37,228 nucleotides of DNA, taken from positions 1 to 37,228 of the forward strand of contig JAKSRT010000014.1 in assembly GCA_024403485.1 (NCBI GenBank), read 5' to 3'. The position numbers and the translations under genes were made by a program. The DNA comes from Lachnospiraceae bacterium. GTDB taxonomy: Bacteria; Bacillota; Clostridia; Lachnospirales; Lachnospiraceae. Under the pieces are notes generated by a model. The model was given only the letters and a program-made list of their open reading frames with translations, was not told the DNA's origin and did no database searches. This document shows positions 7,936 through 17,665 of this stretch, in pieces. Every line of letters begins with the position of its first letter. Within the stretch, counting starts at the first letter, position 1.

Positions 7936-9503
7936 TATTTCTTTTAATAGCAGTGCTTATAGCGGTTCCTTATATACTTGGGACTGCATTGACAATAATA
8001 TTCGGTGACAGGAGTACCAGAGGAAACATCAGATGGGTTATTGGTATTCTTTTTTGTCTTGCTTATTTTTTTGGTTGCCTGCTTATTTCTCTTAGATTGG
8101 ATTCGGACTTGGCTGCACTTTGCAAACTTTTTGCGATTTTTACGGCATCATTTGTAGTCGGTTCCATTCCGGTGGTAATATTTGGCTTTTCAAAAAATAA
8201 GGTAAGGGTACTGCACTACGACAAAAAAATATTAACCTGGCTTATTCCCGGAATATTGCTGGGATTGTTTTCAATATTTGCATTAAAATCGGATTACTCA
8301 AATGACATAACACTGGAGACAATCAATACAACTCTATTATCCGGGAAGTTGTATGAATATTCGTCTCTTTTGGGCACAAAGGCGGAGGTCGGTTATCCGA
8401 TATTTAATAAGCTGGAAATACTGCCTATGCTTTATGCCTGCTTGGCAAAAATGTTCAGAGTAGAGGCCGGATTTATTGTTGGCTGTACAGCTCCCGTTAT
8501 TTCCTATATATCGAATCTTTTTATTATGTGGGAAGTAGCTACTCTTCTTGTAAAAGATAAACATAAAAACCTGTTTATGATATTTCACCTGCTTATTTTG
8601 ATAGCCGGTACTTATCTGCCGACTACGGCAATTCCGGTTACAGTCGGTCAGCCGCTTTTAAGACAGGGATACTCAGGATATGCCTTTGCATACGGAGTTC
8701 TTATTCCGGCAATGGTTCTTGTTCTTTTACAGAAAAGATATACGTTGGCAGGGATGTTTTTGATACCGTTGCTCGGTTTGGTCAAACTTGACCGTATTTT
8801 CTTTGCATTTAAAGTATTTTTTACAAGTTACGAGCTGACCAATTATGCCGGAAAGCTTTTTGTTTTGTACTATATGGCTGTTATCTGGTGGATAATTAGG
8901 CGAAAGAACAAAGTATATGTTAAAAGAGCAACACTTCTTTCAGGCTCCGCACTTATCTGCACTACTCTTGTTGATATGTATGAGTATTTTGAGGAAAAGA
9001 AAACCTTCCCTGTTTTTGCAGGCTTTTTGATTCTTGCATGCTGTTCTTTTATGCCTTACAAAGGAGCTGAGTTTGCCTTTGGAAAAGGTTTTAATTATGA
9101 AGAACTGCTGGCTGACAAAGAACAGGTAACCATTTGGGCGCCCGAACCTATAATGGAGGCCGCCCGTCGGGAAAACGCAAAGATTCTTCCGGTGTACGGA
9201 AGAGACCTGTACAGTGATCTTCTAAGAGGTACAAATTACGAGGAATATCATGACGAAGAGTTTTTGGTGTATGCAATGGATGTAATATCAAGGCAGCTTT
9301 ATCATGACTTTTACATAGAGGATCTTCTGGTTCCAAACCTAAGCAGCAATACATCTCTTAACAAGGTTGATGTTATTGTGCTAAGAACCGCAACTCTTTC
9401 GGTTCCCTTTAACGATGCTTTGTTTGAAAGAGGTTTTGAATATTGGAAACAGAGCGGAGAATATACATACCTTCGAAGAACGGAAAATGAGATTTGGCAA
9501 TGA
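7932..9503 (+). CDS. polytopic membrane protein, GT-C-like, uncharacterised
   Basis: A 523-residue protein with about 11 hydrophobic segments over residues 1 to 385, then a soluble C-terminal part of about 135 residues that would lie outside the cell if the topology is GT-C-like. An acidic segment (KSDYSNDITLETIN) follows an early helix, as in the first external loop of GT-C glycosyltransferases, but I see no decisive catalytic motif. It overlaps the GtrB-like gene before it (ATGA) and the GT2 gene after it (ATGA), which points to linked work: use of a polyprenyl-phosphate sugar made by the upstream enzyme. That role is inferred from position and topology only. Confidence 0.7.
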   Translation: MIFLLIAVLIAVPYILGTALTIIFGDRSTRGNIRWVIGILFCLAYFFGCLLISLRLDSDLAALCKLFAIFTASFVVGSIPVVIFGFSKNKVRVLHYDKKILTWLIPGILLGLFSIFALKSDYSNDITLETINTTLLSGKLYEYSSLLGTKAEVGYPIFNKLEILPMLYACLAKMFRVEAGFIVGCTAPVISYISNLFIMWEVATLLVKDKHKNLFMIFHLLILIAGTYLPTTAIPVTVGQPLLRQGYSGYAFAYGVLIPAMVLVLLQKRYTLAGMFLIPLLGLVKLDRIFFAFKVFFTSYELTNYAGKLFVLYYMAVIWWIIRRKNKVYVKRATLLSGSALICTTLVDMYEYFEEKKTFPVFAGFLILACCSFMPYKGAEFAFGKGFNYEELLADKEQVTIWAPEPIMEAARRENAKILPVYGRDLYSDLLRGTNYEEYHDEEFLVYAMDVISRQLYHDFYIEDLLVPNLSSNTSLNKVDVIVLRTATLSVPFNDALFERGFEYWKQSGEYTYLRRTENEIWQ

Positions 9504-10264
9504 GTGAATTGATTTCAATTATTGTACCTGTGTACAACGCTGAAAAATTCATAAAAGAAACCATTGCTTCGGTTCAGGCTCAGGATTATCAAAACTGGGA
9601 ACTTTTGCTGGTAGATGACTGTTCAAAGGACTCATCGGCAAAAATAATAAGCGAATGCGACGATGCTCGTGTCAAACTTGTGAGTCAGCCTGAAAACAAA
9701 GGAGCTTATGCGGCAAGAAACCGTGGATTAAAAGAAGCGAAGGGAAGATATATTGCTTTTCTTGATGCCGATGATTTGTGGGAACCGGAAAAACTGTCTC
9801 ATCAGCTGGCTTTCATGAAAGAGCACAATGCAGGATTTTCTTTTACGGGATATGAGTTTGCCGATGAGAACGGTGTCGGAAACGGAAGCATAGTTAAGGT
9901 TCCGTTGAACCTGCCTTATAAGCGGGCACTTCATAATACAACGATTTTTACCTCTACCGTAATGATAAACAGAGATATAGTTGCCGATGAGCTGATTGTA
10001 ATGCCGGATATCAGGAGCGAAGATACAGCCACCTGGTGGAATATTATGAAGGGCGGACATGTAGCCTGTGGACTTAATGAAAATCTTGTCAAATACAGAA
10101 GATTTTCGGGAACATTATCAGCTAACAAGCTGGTGGCATTAAAAAGAATATGGGATTTGCTTCGAAAAATTGCCGGTCTTAATGTTTTTGCGGCGTCATG
10201 GCATTTCTGTTTATGGGCTTTTCTGGCAGTATGGAGAAGAGTCAGGAAATCAAAGCAGAGTTAA
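9500..10264 (+). CDS. family 2 glycosyltransferase
   Basis: A 254-residue cytosolic GT2 enzyme with a GT-A fold. It has ISIIVPVYNAEKFIKETIAS at the N-terminus, LLVDDCSKDSS, NKGAYAARNRGL and the metal/nucleotide-sugar motif FLDADDLW. The C-terminus is hydrophobic and basic (WHFCLWAFLAVWRRVRKS), suggesting peripheral membrane contact. The start is the ATG at 9500, which overlaps the previous stop as ATGA. A TTG two codons earlier is in frame but less likely. It likely adds one sugar to the lipid-linked repeat unit; donor and acceptor are unknown. Confidence 0.92.
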   Translation: MSELISIIVPVYNAEKFIKETIASVQAQDYQNWELLLVDDCSKDSSAKIISECDDARVKLVSQPENKGAYAARNRGLKEAKGRYIAFLDADDLWEPEKLSHQLAFMKEHNAGFSFTGYEFADENGVGNGSIVKVPLNLPYKRALHNTTIFTSTVMINRDIVADELIVMPDIRSEDTATWWNIMKGGHVACGLNENLVKYRRFSGTLSANKLVALKRIWDLLRKIAGLNVFAASWHFCLWAFLAVWRRVRKSKQS

Positions 10265-10306
10265 GCCGATTTAATTAAAAAGAGTATAAGAAACGAGGAT
10301 ATACTT

Positions 10307-11701
10307 TTGAAAAAGAACGAATCAATAAAGAGATTTACACAGCTTATGCTGAGCTTTGTAAATCTTGGGGTACAGATAGCCATTTTTGCATATTGCTACT
10401 ACAGTTTCTACAGCACCTGGATGCAACTGCAGTTCTGGAAAAAGGGACACCTTCTTTTTGTATTTATATATGCGGTTCTTATTTTTGCATTCTCAAATAT
10501 GTACGGGGCACTGCGAATAGGCTACCAAAAGAATATAGATATTATAATCTCACAGTTGATGGGAACTTTTTTGGCAAATATTATTACATATTTCCAATTG
10601 TCCCTTTTGTGTATGCAGCTGATGAACCTGGTTTATTATGTCCCCATGACGATTATACAGCTTTTATGGGCCGGAATTTGGACGGTTATCAGCAATGCTG
10701 CATATAAATCCATGTTCCCGCCAAGAGAACTTCTTTTGATACATGGTGACAGACCTATAGATGAAATAATAAGAAAGTTCTCCACAAGAAAAGACAAGTA
10801 TGTCATTAAAGGTACAGTTAATATAAACAAGGGTGTTGAACAGATTTGTCTTGAGGCACTTAACGGTTATGAAGCGGTAGTTATCTGGGATATTCCTACC
10901 GAGGCCAGAAATATTATTCTCAAGTTCTGCTACGGCAAATCCATAAGAGCTTACATTATGCCCAAGATTTCCGATGTTATTCTTTCGGGTGCGGAGCAGC
11001 TTCATTTGTTTGATTCGCCGCTTCTTCTTACAAGAGAATACTCTATGAAGCTTGAACAGAGATTTATAAAGCGAACAATAGACATCATATGTTCACTTAT
11101 TCTTATTGTGCTGACTTCACCATTTATGATTCTTACCGCCATAGCGGTAAAAGCCTATGACAGAGGCCCTGTTTTATACAAGCAGACAAGGTGCACAATC
11201 GACGCCAGAGAATTTAAAATCATAAAATTCAGGTCTATGAGAGTTGATGCGGAGAAGGACGGTGTGGCAAAACTCGCTAAAAAGAACGATGACCGAATTA
11301 CTCCGGTAGGCAGGTTTATAAGAAAAGTCAGATTGGATGAACTTCCGCAGCTTTTCAATATTCTTGCGGGCGATATGTCCTTTATCGGTCCCCGTCCGGA
11401 AAGACCTGAGATCATTGCCCAATATATGGAGGTAATGCCTGAATTCGCTTTTCGTATGAAGGTTAAGGCCGGTTTGGCCGGATATGCGCAAGTTTATGGC
11501 AAGTACAATACTACACCCTACGATAAGCTTAAGTTAGATCTTTGTTATATAGAAAATTACAACATTTGGCTTGATTTAAAGCTTATGCTTTTAACCTTAA
11601 AAGTATTATTTACACCGGATGCGACGGAAGGAGTTAAGGACGAGCAGGTAACGGCTCTTCTTAAAGAAGCTTCCGAGGGAAAGAAAAAAGAAGAAATATA
11701 A
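10307..11701 (+). CDS. polyprenyl-phosphate sugar-phosphate transferase (repeat-unit initiator)
   Basis: A 464-residue enzyme of the WbaP/PssY (polyisoprenyl-phosphate hexose-1-phosphate transferase) family. It starts polysaccharide repeat-unit synthesis by transferring a sugar phosphate from a nucleotide sugar to undecaprenyl phosphate. Four N-terminal membrane segments (to about residue 135) and a central soluble region are followed by the re-entrant helix KRTIDIICSLILIVLTSP near residue 255. The catalytic domain then shows KFRSMRVDAE, VRLDELPQLFNILAGDMSFI, where the Asp-Glu dyad lies, and GPRPERPE. The start is TTG at 10307, supported by GAGG 8 bases upstream and the lysine-rich MKKNESIKRF; no in-frame ATG lies nearby. 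Confidence 0.93.
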   Translation: MKKNESIKRFTQLMLSFVNLGVQIAIFAYCYYSFYSTWMQLQFWKKGHLLFVFIYAVLIFAFSNMYGALRIGYQKNIDIIISQLMGTFLANIITYFQLSLLCMQLMNLVYYVPMTIIQLLWAGIWTVISNAAYKSMFPPRELLLIHGDRPIDEIIRKFSTRKDKYVIKGTVNINKGVEQICLEALNGYEAVVIWDIPTEARNIILKFCYGKSIRAYIMPKISDVILSGAEQLHLFDSPLLLTREYSMKLEQRFIKRTIDIICSLILIVLTSPFMILTAIAVKAYDRGPVLYKQTRCTIDAREFKIIKFRSMRVDAEKDGVAKLAKKNDDRITPVGRFIRKVRLDELPQLFNILAGDMSFIGPRPERPEIIAQYMEVMPEFAFRMKVKAGLAGYAQVYGKYNTTPYDKLKLDLCYIENYNIWLDLKLMLLTLKVLFTPDATEGVKDEQVTALLKEASEGKKKEEI

Positions 11702-11718
11702 AGGATTATTAAACGAGT

Positions 11719-12612
11719 ATGTCCGCTAAAAATTACGATAGTAAGCTGATTGCCTTGCTGATAATTAAAAACATAAAGTTCATAATACTCGGAGTTATTA
11801 TAGGAGCTCTTCTGATTGGAGTGCCCTATTCACTTTCAAAAACAGTCATCGGTAATTTTGACTATCGAAGCGAAGTAACCGCTCATGTGGAATTCGGTGA
11901 AGATTCCGCGGGAAATATGTATCAGTATATTAATTACTTTTCCTGGAGTCAGTGGATTACCTCCGACAAGTATATGGATGTTTTGGAACCGGTTTTAAGT
12001 GGCTTGGACAGGGAAGAAATCCGCAAATCTCTTAATGCTGAAATCCGATCCGATGAGCGTATAGCTACTTTCAGCATAACTACTCATAATCCCGATACCA
12101 CAAACAGAATATCGGATGCGGTTGCAAGCACTTTTGCGGAGTTTGCAAAAACCATTCCCGAAGTTAAGGATGCTGAGGTTATTACTCATACACCGGCAGT
12201 AAAATATTTTGTATTTAAGAAAATTCCGGAAGTGTTTGTGTTTGGTGCAATTTTAGGATTTGCGACAGCTCTGTTTTGGGTATGGCTTTGGGTTCTTTTT
12301 GATGATTCGGTCTATATACCGGAACTGTTTGAGAAAGATAGAAACATTGTGGTTAACGAAAGTTCAAAAGCCTGCGACGGCGAGATTATTATCAATAAAG
12401 AGCCGATAGTAATTAATCCGGACATTAAATCCGTTTGTCTTGCGGTAAGCTGCGGAAAAAGAAACGGAAAACTCATAGGCAATGTGCTTCATCAATGCAA
12501 TAAGTACGGTGTAAAAATAGATTCTGTTCGATTGATTGATAAAAATGAAAAGCTTATAAAAGCATATTATGCCGATTCAAGTATCAGTCATCTTTTTATG
12601 AAACGATTATAA
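11719..12612 (+). CDS. Wzz/YveK-like chain-length protein with a non-kinase cytoplasmic tail
   Basis: A 297-residue polysaccharide co-polymerase. TM1 is at about residues 18-40 and TM2 at about 170-195, with the extracytoplasmic region between them. The approximately 100-residue cytoplasmic tail contains VCLAVSCGKRNGKLIGNVLH, which resembles the nucleotide-binding core of capsule tyrosine kinases but lacks a proper Walker A GK(S/T) and has no tyrosine-rich end. The protein probably controls chain length with the polymerase encoded next. No separate tyrosine kinase or phosphatase gene is in the cluster. The tail may be a degenerate kinase or only a look-alike. Confidence 0.75.
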   Translation: MSAKNYDSKLIALLIIKNIKFIILGVIIGALLIGVPYSLSKTVIGNFDYRSEVTAHVEFGEDSAGNMYQYINYFSWSQWITSDKYMDVLEPVLSGLDREEIRKSLNAEIRSDERIATFSITTHNPDTTNRISDAVASTFAEFAKTIPEVKDAEVITHTPAVKYFVFKKIPEVFVFGAILGFATALFWVWLWVLFDDSVYIPELFEKDRNIVVNESSKACDGEIIINKEPIVINPDIKSVCLAVSCGKRNGKLIGNVLHQCNKYGVKIDSVRLIDKNEKLIKAYYADSSISHLFMKRL

Positions 12613-12635
12613 ATCCTTAATTACGAGGTTTATCA

Positions 12636-13718
12636 GTGGTTGTATATATTTTCGTAACACTTCTGGTAGTTTTACTTGGAGTGCTTATAAAGGATAACTT
12701 CATATACACTGACAGAGCACAAATATCCGACAGGCAAAAGAGCATTAACAGGGTATCATTGTTTTTCGTATATTTTGTGCTGGCTTTTCTTTCGGGAACA
12801 AGAGTGGCGGTAGGCAACGATTATTGGGTTTATCGTGATAACTTTAAGCTTATTGCTCAGCAGAGAGTGGTCTCTTCCGAAATAGGATTCAACGGTATAG
12901 TCAAACTTGTTCAGTGGTTTGCAGGTTACGACAACTATAAGCCTGTATTCTTTGTATTCTCCGCCATTACGGTATTTTTCTTTGTAAAGGCTTTATATGA
13001 CCAGAGCGAGTGGTTTGCTGCAAGTCTGTTTCTTTTGCTTGCCAATGGCTTTTATTTCTCGAGTTTAAATACCGTAAGATACTATCTTGCATTTGCCATT
13101 GCTTTGTTTTCAATAAAGCTTCTATGGCAGGAAAAGCATTTGGCGTTTCTTTTGTTAATTCTTGTGACCGCCACAATTCATAAAACGTTTCTTTGCGTTA
13201 TTCCGATTTATTATCTGGCAAAAATCAACTGGAAAAAGCGTGATATTCCGTTTGTTGCAGTGGCATCGGTGCTTTTGCTGGTGTTAAAGGGGTATGTGCG
13301 AAAGATAATGTTCATCATTTATCCGTATTATGAGGGTACGTATCTTGATGATAATCATATTTCCTATATTAATATTTTAAAAGCAACGGCAGTATTGGTT
13401 TTTTCTGTTATTTATTATAAAAAAGCCATTAAGGGCAGCCCGATTAATCGCTTTTATTTTAATTTGAATATCGGAGCCTTGATTGTTTTTTCATGTCTTT
13501 GGTATCTTCCCGAGACAACCAGACTTGGATATTATTTAAGTGCTTCAAACATATTTTTGATTCCTTCAATAATCAAAGCCATTGACAACAGGAAGCAAAG
13601 AATCTTTTGGGCAGTTGTAATCGGTTTGGCATATATGGCGTTCTTTCTCTTTTATTTAAGGTCCTTATATGCCGTTAATATACGAATTTTGCCTTACTAT
13701 AATTTGTTTTTTGCCTAG
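12636..13718 (+). CDS. EpsG/Wzy-like polysaccharide polymerase
   Basis: A 360-residue protein with about 10 membrane helices. It matches the EpsG family by LSGTRVAVGNDYWVYRDNF, EIGFNGIVKL and FYFSSLNTVRYYLAFAIAL. Such proteins polymerise lipid-linked repeat units on the outer face of the membrane. The start is GTG at 12636 with GAGG 7 bases upstream. It sits between the chain-length gene and a GT4 gene, which is the expected place for Wzy. Confidence 0.87.
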   Translation: MVVYIFVTLLVVLLGVLIKDNFIYTDRAQISDRQKSINRVSLFFVYFVLAFLSGTRVAVGNDYWVYRDNFKLIAQQRVVSSEIGFNGIVKLVQWFAGYDNYKPVFFVFSAITVFFFVKALYDQSEWFAASLFLLLANGFYFSSLNTVRYYLAFAIALFSIKLLWQEKHLAFLLLILVTATIHKTFLCVIPIYYLAKINWKKRDIPFVAVASVLLLVLKGYVRKIMFIIYPYYEGTYLDDNHISYINILKATAVLVFSVIYYKKAIKGSPINRFYFNLNIGALIVFSCLWYLPETTRLGYYLSASNIFLIPSIIKAIDNRKQRIFWAVVIGLAYMAFFLFYLRSLYAVNIRILPYYNLFFA

Positions 13719-13731
13719 GAAAGGTTAGCTT

Positions 13732-15051
13732 ATGCGTGTTTTGTGGATTACCAATTTCATACCTCCGGTTATCGCTTCAAAGCTTGGCTTTGCAGGCAAT
13801 AACAAAGAGGGCTGGGTGGCAGGACTTATGAATTCCTTAACGAATCGGCATGAGACTGGGACCGAGATAGAATTAAGTGTTGCCGCACCTGTTCCTGAAG
13901 ATTTAATTGAGGGTTATTATGATAATTTCGACGGGGTGGATTTTTACGGTTTTCATGAAGATCCTGCAGGGGTTGAATACAACGAAGAACTTGAGAAGAC
14001 TTTGTGCGAAATTGCAGAAAAGGCACATGCTGATGTGATTCATGTTTTTGGCACCGAATATCCCCATGCAAGAGCTCTTCTTGAGGGAATTGATAAATAC
14101 TCAAAATCCTATGATTTATCACTTAATCGGGTTTTGATTGGAATGCAGGGTGTTGTAGGAGAGATAACCTATCATTATTTTGATGGTCTTCCCGGCGAAG
14201 TGACGAGTCATGACACCTTTAGGGATATGCTGAAAAATGACGGTCTTTTGGCTCAAAGAAACAAGTTTGTATCAAGGGCCAACAATGAAATGATTGCTCT
14301 TTCATTGGCTAAAAATGTTACCGGCAGGACCCCTTTTGATAAAGAATATGTTTCAAAATGGGCAAGAAGTGCGGTTTACTATTCCATGAATGAAACATTG
14401 AGACCTGAATTTTATGACGGGGTGTGGGACAGCAGCAAGGCCAAAGAACACAGTATTTTCTTAAGCCAGGCAAATTACCCCATTAAGGGCATGCACAATG
14501 TGTTAAAGGCACTGCCGCTTATTCTTAAAAAGTATCCCGATACTACCGTAAGAGTTGCGGGCGATTCCATAACAAAGCATAAATCTCTTAAAGATAAGAT
14601 TAAGATAAGCGGCTACGGAAAATATCTTGTTAAGCTTGAAAAGGATGTTTATAAGGAGTGTGGATTTGCTCCGTCAATTGAATATCTTGGACCGCTTACA
14701 GCTGAGCAAATGAAAGAAGAATATTTAAAAGCTTCACTGTTTCTTTGTCCGTCCACTAATGAAAATTCCCCCAATTCCCTTGGGGAGGCTATGCTTCTCG
14801 GAGTTCCCTGCGTAGCATCAAATGTAGGTGGAATTCCCGGTATGATGACAGATCGGATTGAAGGCTTATTGTTTGAGGCTTTGGATGCGGAAGCTATGTT
14901 TAGTTGTATAGATTCTGTTTGGAGTGATATTTCACTTAGAGACAGGCTGTGTGAGGCGGCTAAAAAAAGAGCCGAAGAGACACACGACGCTGACAGAAAT
15001 TTTAATCGTTTATTGGAGATATACAGAGAAATATCAGGAAAAGAGGTATAA
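13732..15051 (+). CDS. family 4 glycosyltransferase
   Basis: A 439-residue GT-B enzyme. The N-terminal acceptor domain begins MRVLWITNFIPPVIASKLGF. The C-terminal donor domain has SQANYPIKGMHNVLKALPLI, TVRVAGDS and the GT4 signature CPSTNENSPNSLGEAMLLGV with the Glu expected for donor phosphate binding. It starts 14 bases after the polymerase stop and ends 2 bases before pseF. The sugar transferred is unknown; a nonulosonic acid is not typical of GT4. Confidence 0.92.
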   Translation: MRVLWITNFIPPVIASKLGFAGNNKEGWVAGLMNSLTNRHETGTEIELSVAAPVPEDLIEGYYDNFDGVDFYGFHEDPAGVEYNEELEKTLCEIAEKAHADVIHVFGTEYPHARALLEGIDKYSKSYDLSLNRVLIGMQGVVGEITYHYFDGLPGEVTSHDTFRDMLKNDGLLAQRNKFVSRANNEMIALSLAKNVTGRTPFDKEYVSKWARSAVYYSMNETLRPEFYDGVWDSSKAKEHSIFLSQANYPIKGMHNVLKALPLILKKYPDTTVRVAGDSITKHKSLKDKIKISGYGKYLVKLEKDVYKECGFAPSIEYLGPLTAEQMKEEYLKASLFLCPSTNENSPNSLGEAMLLGVPCVASNVGGIPGMMTDRIEGLLFEALDAEAMFSCIDSVWSDISLRDRLCEAAKKRAEETHDADRNFNRLLEIYREISGKEV

Positions 15052-15053
15052 AA

Positions 15054-15746
15054 ATGAGCAAGGTTTGTATTATTACGGCCAGGGGTGGTTCCAAGAGAAT
15101 TCCCGGGAAAAATATAAAGGATTTTTTGGGAAAACCCATTATTGCTTATAGCATCGAGGCAGCGCTTAACAGCGGAGTTTTCGATGAAGTAATGGTTTCA
15201 ACCGATAGTGCGGAAATTGCGGAAATTGCCAAAGCCTATGGGGCCAAGGTCCCTTTTGTCAGAAGTGATGAAAATGCCAATGATTTCGCTGTTACACGTG
15301 ATGTGTGTAAAGTAGTAATTGAAAGTTACAGGGCAGAGGGAAAGGTATTTGACCTCTTTGCCTGTGTATATCCTACAGCTCCGTTTTTAACAGCAGAAAA
15401 ACTTAAGGCGGCAGTCGAAACTCTTGAGAAGTCTGATGCTTACTCTCTTGTACCGGTTGTTCAGTTTTCTTTTCCGCCGCAAAGAGGTGTGGTAGTAAGA
15501 GACGGCCTTATGCAGTTTATGAATCCTGAATTTGCGCAGACAAGAAGTCAGGATCTTGAACCGGTATTTCATGATGTGGGTCAGTTCTATATTGAGAAGA
15601 CGGAGAAATTCCTGGAAGAGTTTACTCTTGTTACATCAAAGACTGTTCCCTTTGTGCTTCCCGAAGAGGAGGTTCAGGATATAGATAATTATTCCGACTG
15701 GGCTATAGCGGAAATGAAATACAAGCTTCTTCATGATATTAAATAA
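15054..15746 (+). CDS. pseF: pseudaminic acid cytidylyltransferase
   Basis: A 230-residue enzyme that activates a nonulosonic acid as CMP-sugar. The N-terminal CTP-binding motif ARGGSKRIPGKNIKDF is followed by GKPIIAYSIEAAL and the metal-binding VSTDSAEIAEIA. The segment RSQDLEPVFHDVGQFY is characteristic of PseF rather than NeuA. AGAGG lies 8 bases before the ATG. It pairs with pseI two genes downstream. The alternative is a cytidylyltransferase for legionaminate or sialate; the PseI partner makes pseudaminate the better call. Confidence 0.87.
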   Translation: MSKVCIITARGGSKRIPGKNIKDFLGKPIIAYSIEAALNSGVFDEVMVSTDSAEIAEIAKAYGAKVPFVRSDENANDFAVTRDVCKVVIESYRAEGKVFDLFACVYPTAPFLTAEKLKAAVETLEKSDAYSLVPVVQFSFPPQRGVVVRDGLMQFMNPEFAQTRSQDLEPVFHDVGQFYIEKTEKFLEEFTLVTSKTVPFVLPEEEVQDIDNYSDWAIAEMKYKLLHDIK

Positions 15747-15758
15747 CAGAGGACGATT

Positions 15759-17612
15759 ATGGGAAAAACTTCCGAAAAAGGAAATTCAAAACCCAATTTA
15801 ATACTGCAGAGTCTAAAAAAGCCGGCAATCGGGAAAAATGTGCTGGTGGCATTATGGATTATTTTTTCTTTGGGATTTGTTCTGTTCATGATGAAGACCG
15901 GCCGGGTTAATTATGAGACTAATGATGATGTTATAATGGCGCAAATTACTGCCGGAGTGTTTGGAAAACATAGTCCCTATAATGTTTTCAGCAACATTGT
16001 TCTTGGATTGATCCTTATGGGAGCGTCTATGATAATGCCCGGTCAGAACTGGCCTACGCTCATGGATTTTTGCTTTATTGCATTGTCATATGTAATGGTT
16101 GGTGTCATATGCATAAAATCTTCAAAGAAAGCAAACTGGTTATCGGTTATAGTTCCTTTAACCTTTGTAATGGCGACATTTAAAACTCTGATTATGGGAA
16201 TAAATTTTTCCAAGGTCGGAGCAATTATGTTTATGACAGGCTTTCTTGTTCTTATGCTCTCGATTGATACTGAGAATTATAAAAATACCGAAAATAAAAT
16301 TATCAGAATTATCGGCTATATTATGTTTATTTCAGGGTCGCTTGTGAGACTGGACTCATTGAAGGCTATGCTGCCATTTATAGTAATTCTTACGATTTAT
16401 TTCTGTATTAAACACAAAAGTGAATTTAAAGGAAATTTTGTTGATTGGCCGATTCTCGGAAAACTTGTGCACGTTCTTATTCCATGTGCGGCGGTAGCCC
16501 TTTTGTGGATAGTAAATATATTTGTCTACAACACTCCGGAGTGGAAAGCATATAACAATTATGAGAATCTCATAATAAATATGCAGGATTTCTATGGTTT
16601 TCCGGATTACGCGGCACATCAAAGCGAGTACGAAGAACTGGGATTAAACGAGCATGATTCCATAATGTTTAAATGCTATGTTCATGCAGACAATAAAGTA
16701 TTTTCAATGGATGTTATTGAGAAGCTTGATGAAATGGCTGCAAGGGACTTTGAAAGAGATTTTTCTTTTGCCTATATAAAGCAGCTGATTCAGTCCGTGC
16801 TTTATTTGGCATGTAATCAGACCGTTATTATGATTGTGCTTATGCTTTTTATTTCGGGAGCATTTATTGTTGACAGGAGATACCTGCCTTACATGGGGGC
16901 CGCGATTTGCCTGATGCTTGCGGAACTTGGATATCTATATTATATAAATCGAGTCTTGGAACGAAGCTTTATTTTGCCGGTAATCGGGGCCTTTTTAACA
17001 CTTCTTTATATTGTGGCTAAAAATAATCTTCTTGACAGCGTAGGGGATGAGATGAAGGATATGCCAAGAGAGGAAAATCAGGCATACAAAGAAAGAGTAC
17101 TTAATAACATTGAGTCCCAAAGAACGGCTCTGATTATTGTTGTTCTTTGTATTATGTTATTTGCTTTCTTTACAAGAGGTATGAGTGATATTAAAGATAT
17201 ACCGACATATGCCACAACCGATAAGGAAAGCCTCGAAAACCTCAGTAATGAACTTATCGCAAACAGTGATAAGCTGTATATATGGGATTATCAGTCATAC
17301 GTGGATGCTGCCATGCAGTATGCCAGCCCCTTTGATGAGTATCCCGTAAATTGGATGGGAAATTCATTGGTACTAGGTGCATGGCCGGTGGAGCTTCCGT
17401 TAATGCGTGAAATCGCAGAGCCTTTTGGGGATCCGGGCAACTTAATGGAAATTCTTGCGACCAATCCAAATGCCTATTATGTATTTGAACATGATAACCC
17501 TTATATGACAGTAGCAGCCATCGAAGAGTTCCTACAGGATCATTACAGTATGGAAGCTTCACTTGTTGAAGAAAAGACGATAGGCGGATATACGGTCTAC
17601 AGTATCAGATAA
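15759..17612 (+). CDS. large polytopic membrane protein, GT-C-like
   Basis: 617 residues with about 11-12 membrane helices up to about residue 480 and a soluble C-terminal domain of about 130 residues. After the first helix comes NYETNDDVIMAQITAG, an acidic cluster of the kind that forms the catalytic first external loop in GT-C enzymes. The C-terminal domain includes KLYIWDYQSYVDAAMQYASP. It lies between pseF and pseI, so it belongs to the same biosynthetic unit. I do not recognise a named family; a glycosyltransferase acting outside the membrane is inferred. Confidence 0.7.
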   Translation: MGKTSEKGNSKPNLILQSLKKPAIGKNVLVALWIIFSLGFVLFMMKTGRVNYETNDDVIMAQITAGVFGKHSPYNVFSNIVLGLILMGASMIMPGQNWPTLMDFCFIALSYVMVGVICIKSSKKANWLSVIVPLTFVMATFKTLIMGINFSKVGAIMFMTGFLVLMLSIDTENYKNTENKIIRIIGYIMFISGSLVRLDSLKAMLPFIVILTIYFCIKHKSEFKGNFVDWPILGKLVHVLIPCAAVALLWIVNIFVYNTPEWKAYNNYENLIINMQDFYGFPDYAAHQSEYEELGLNEHDSIMFKCYVHADNKVFSMDVIEKLDEMAARDFERDFSFAYIKQLIQSVLYLACNQTVIMIVLMLFISGAFIVDRRYLPYMGAAICLMLAELGYLYYINRVLERSFILPVIGAFLTLLYIVAKNNLLDSVGDEMKDMPREENQAYKERVLNNIESQRTALIIVVLCIMLFAFFTRGMSDIKDIPTYATTDKESLENLSNELIANSDKLYIWDYQSYVDAAMQYASPFDEYPVNWMGNSLVLGAWPVELPLMREIAEPFGDPGNLMEILATNPNAYYVFEHDNPYMTVAAIEEFLQDHYSMEASLVEEKTIGGYTVYSIR

Positions 17613-17665
17613 AATTGGCTAAAAACTTTGGTAAGAATCAACACTTGCCGGAATCGGAGGCAGAA

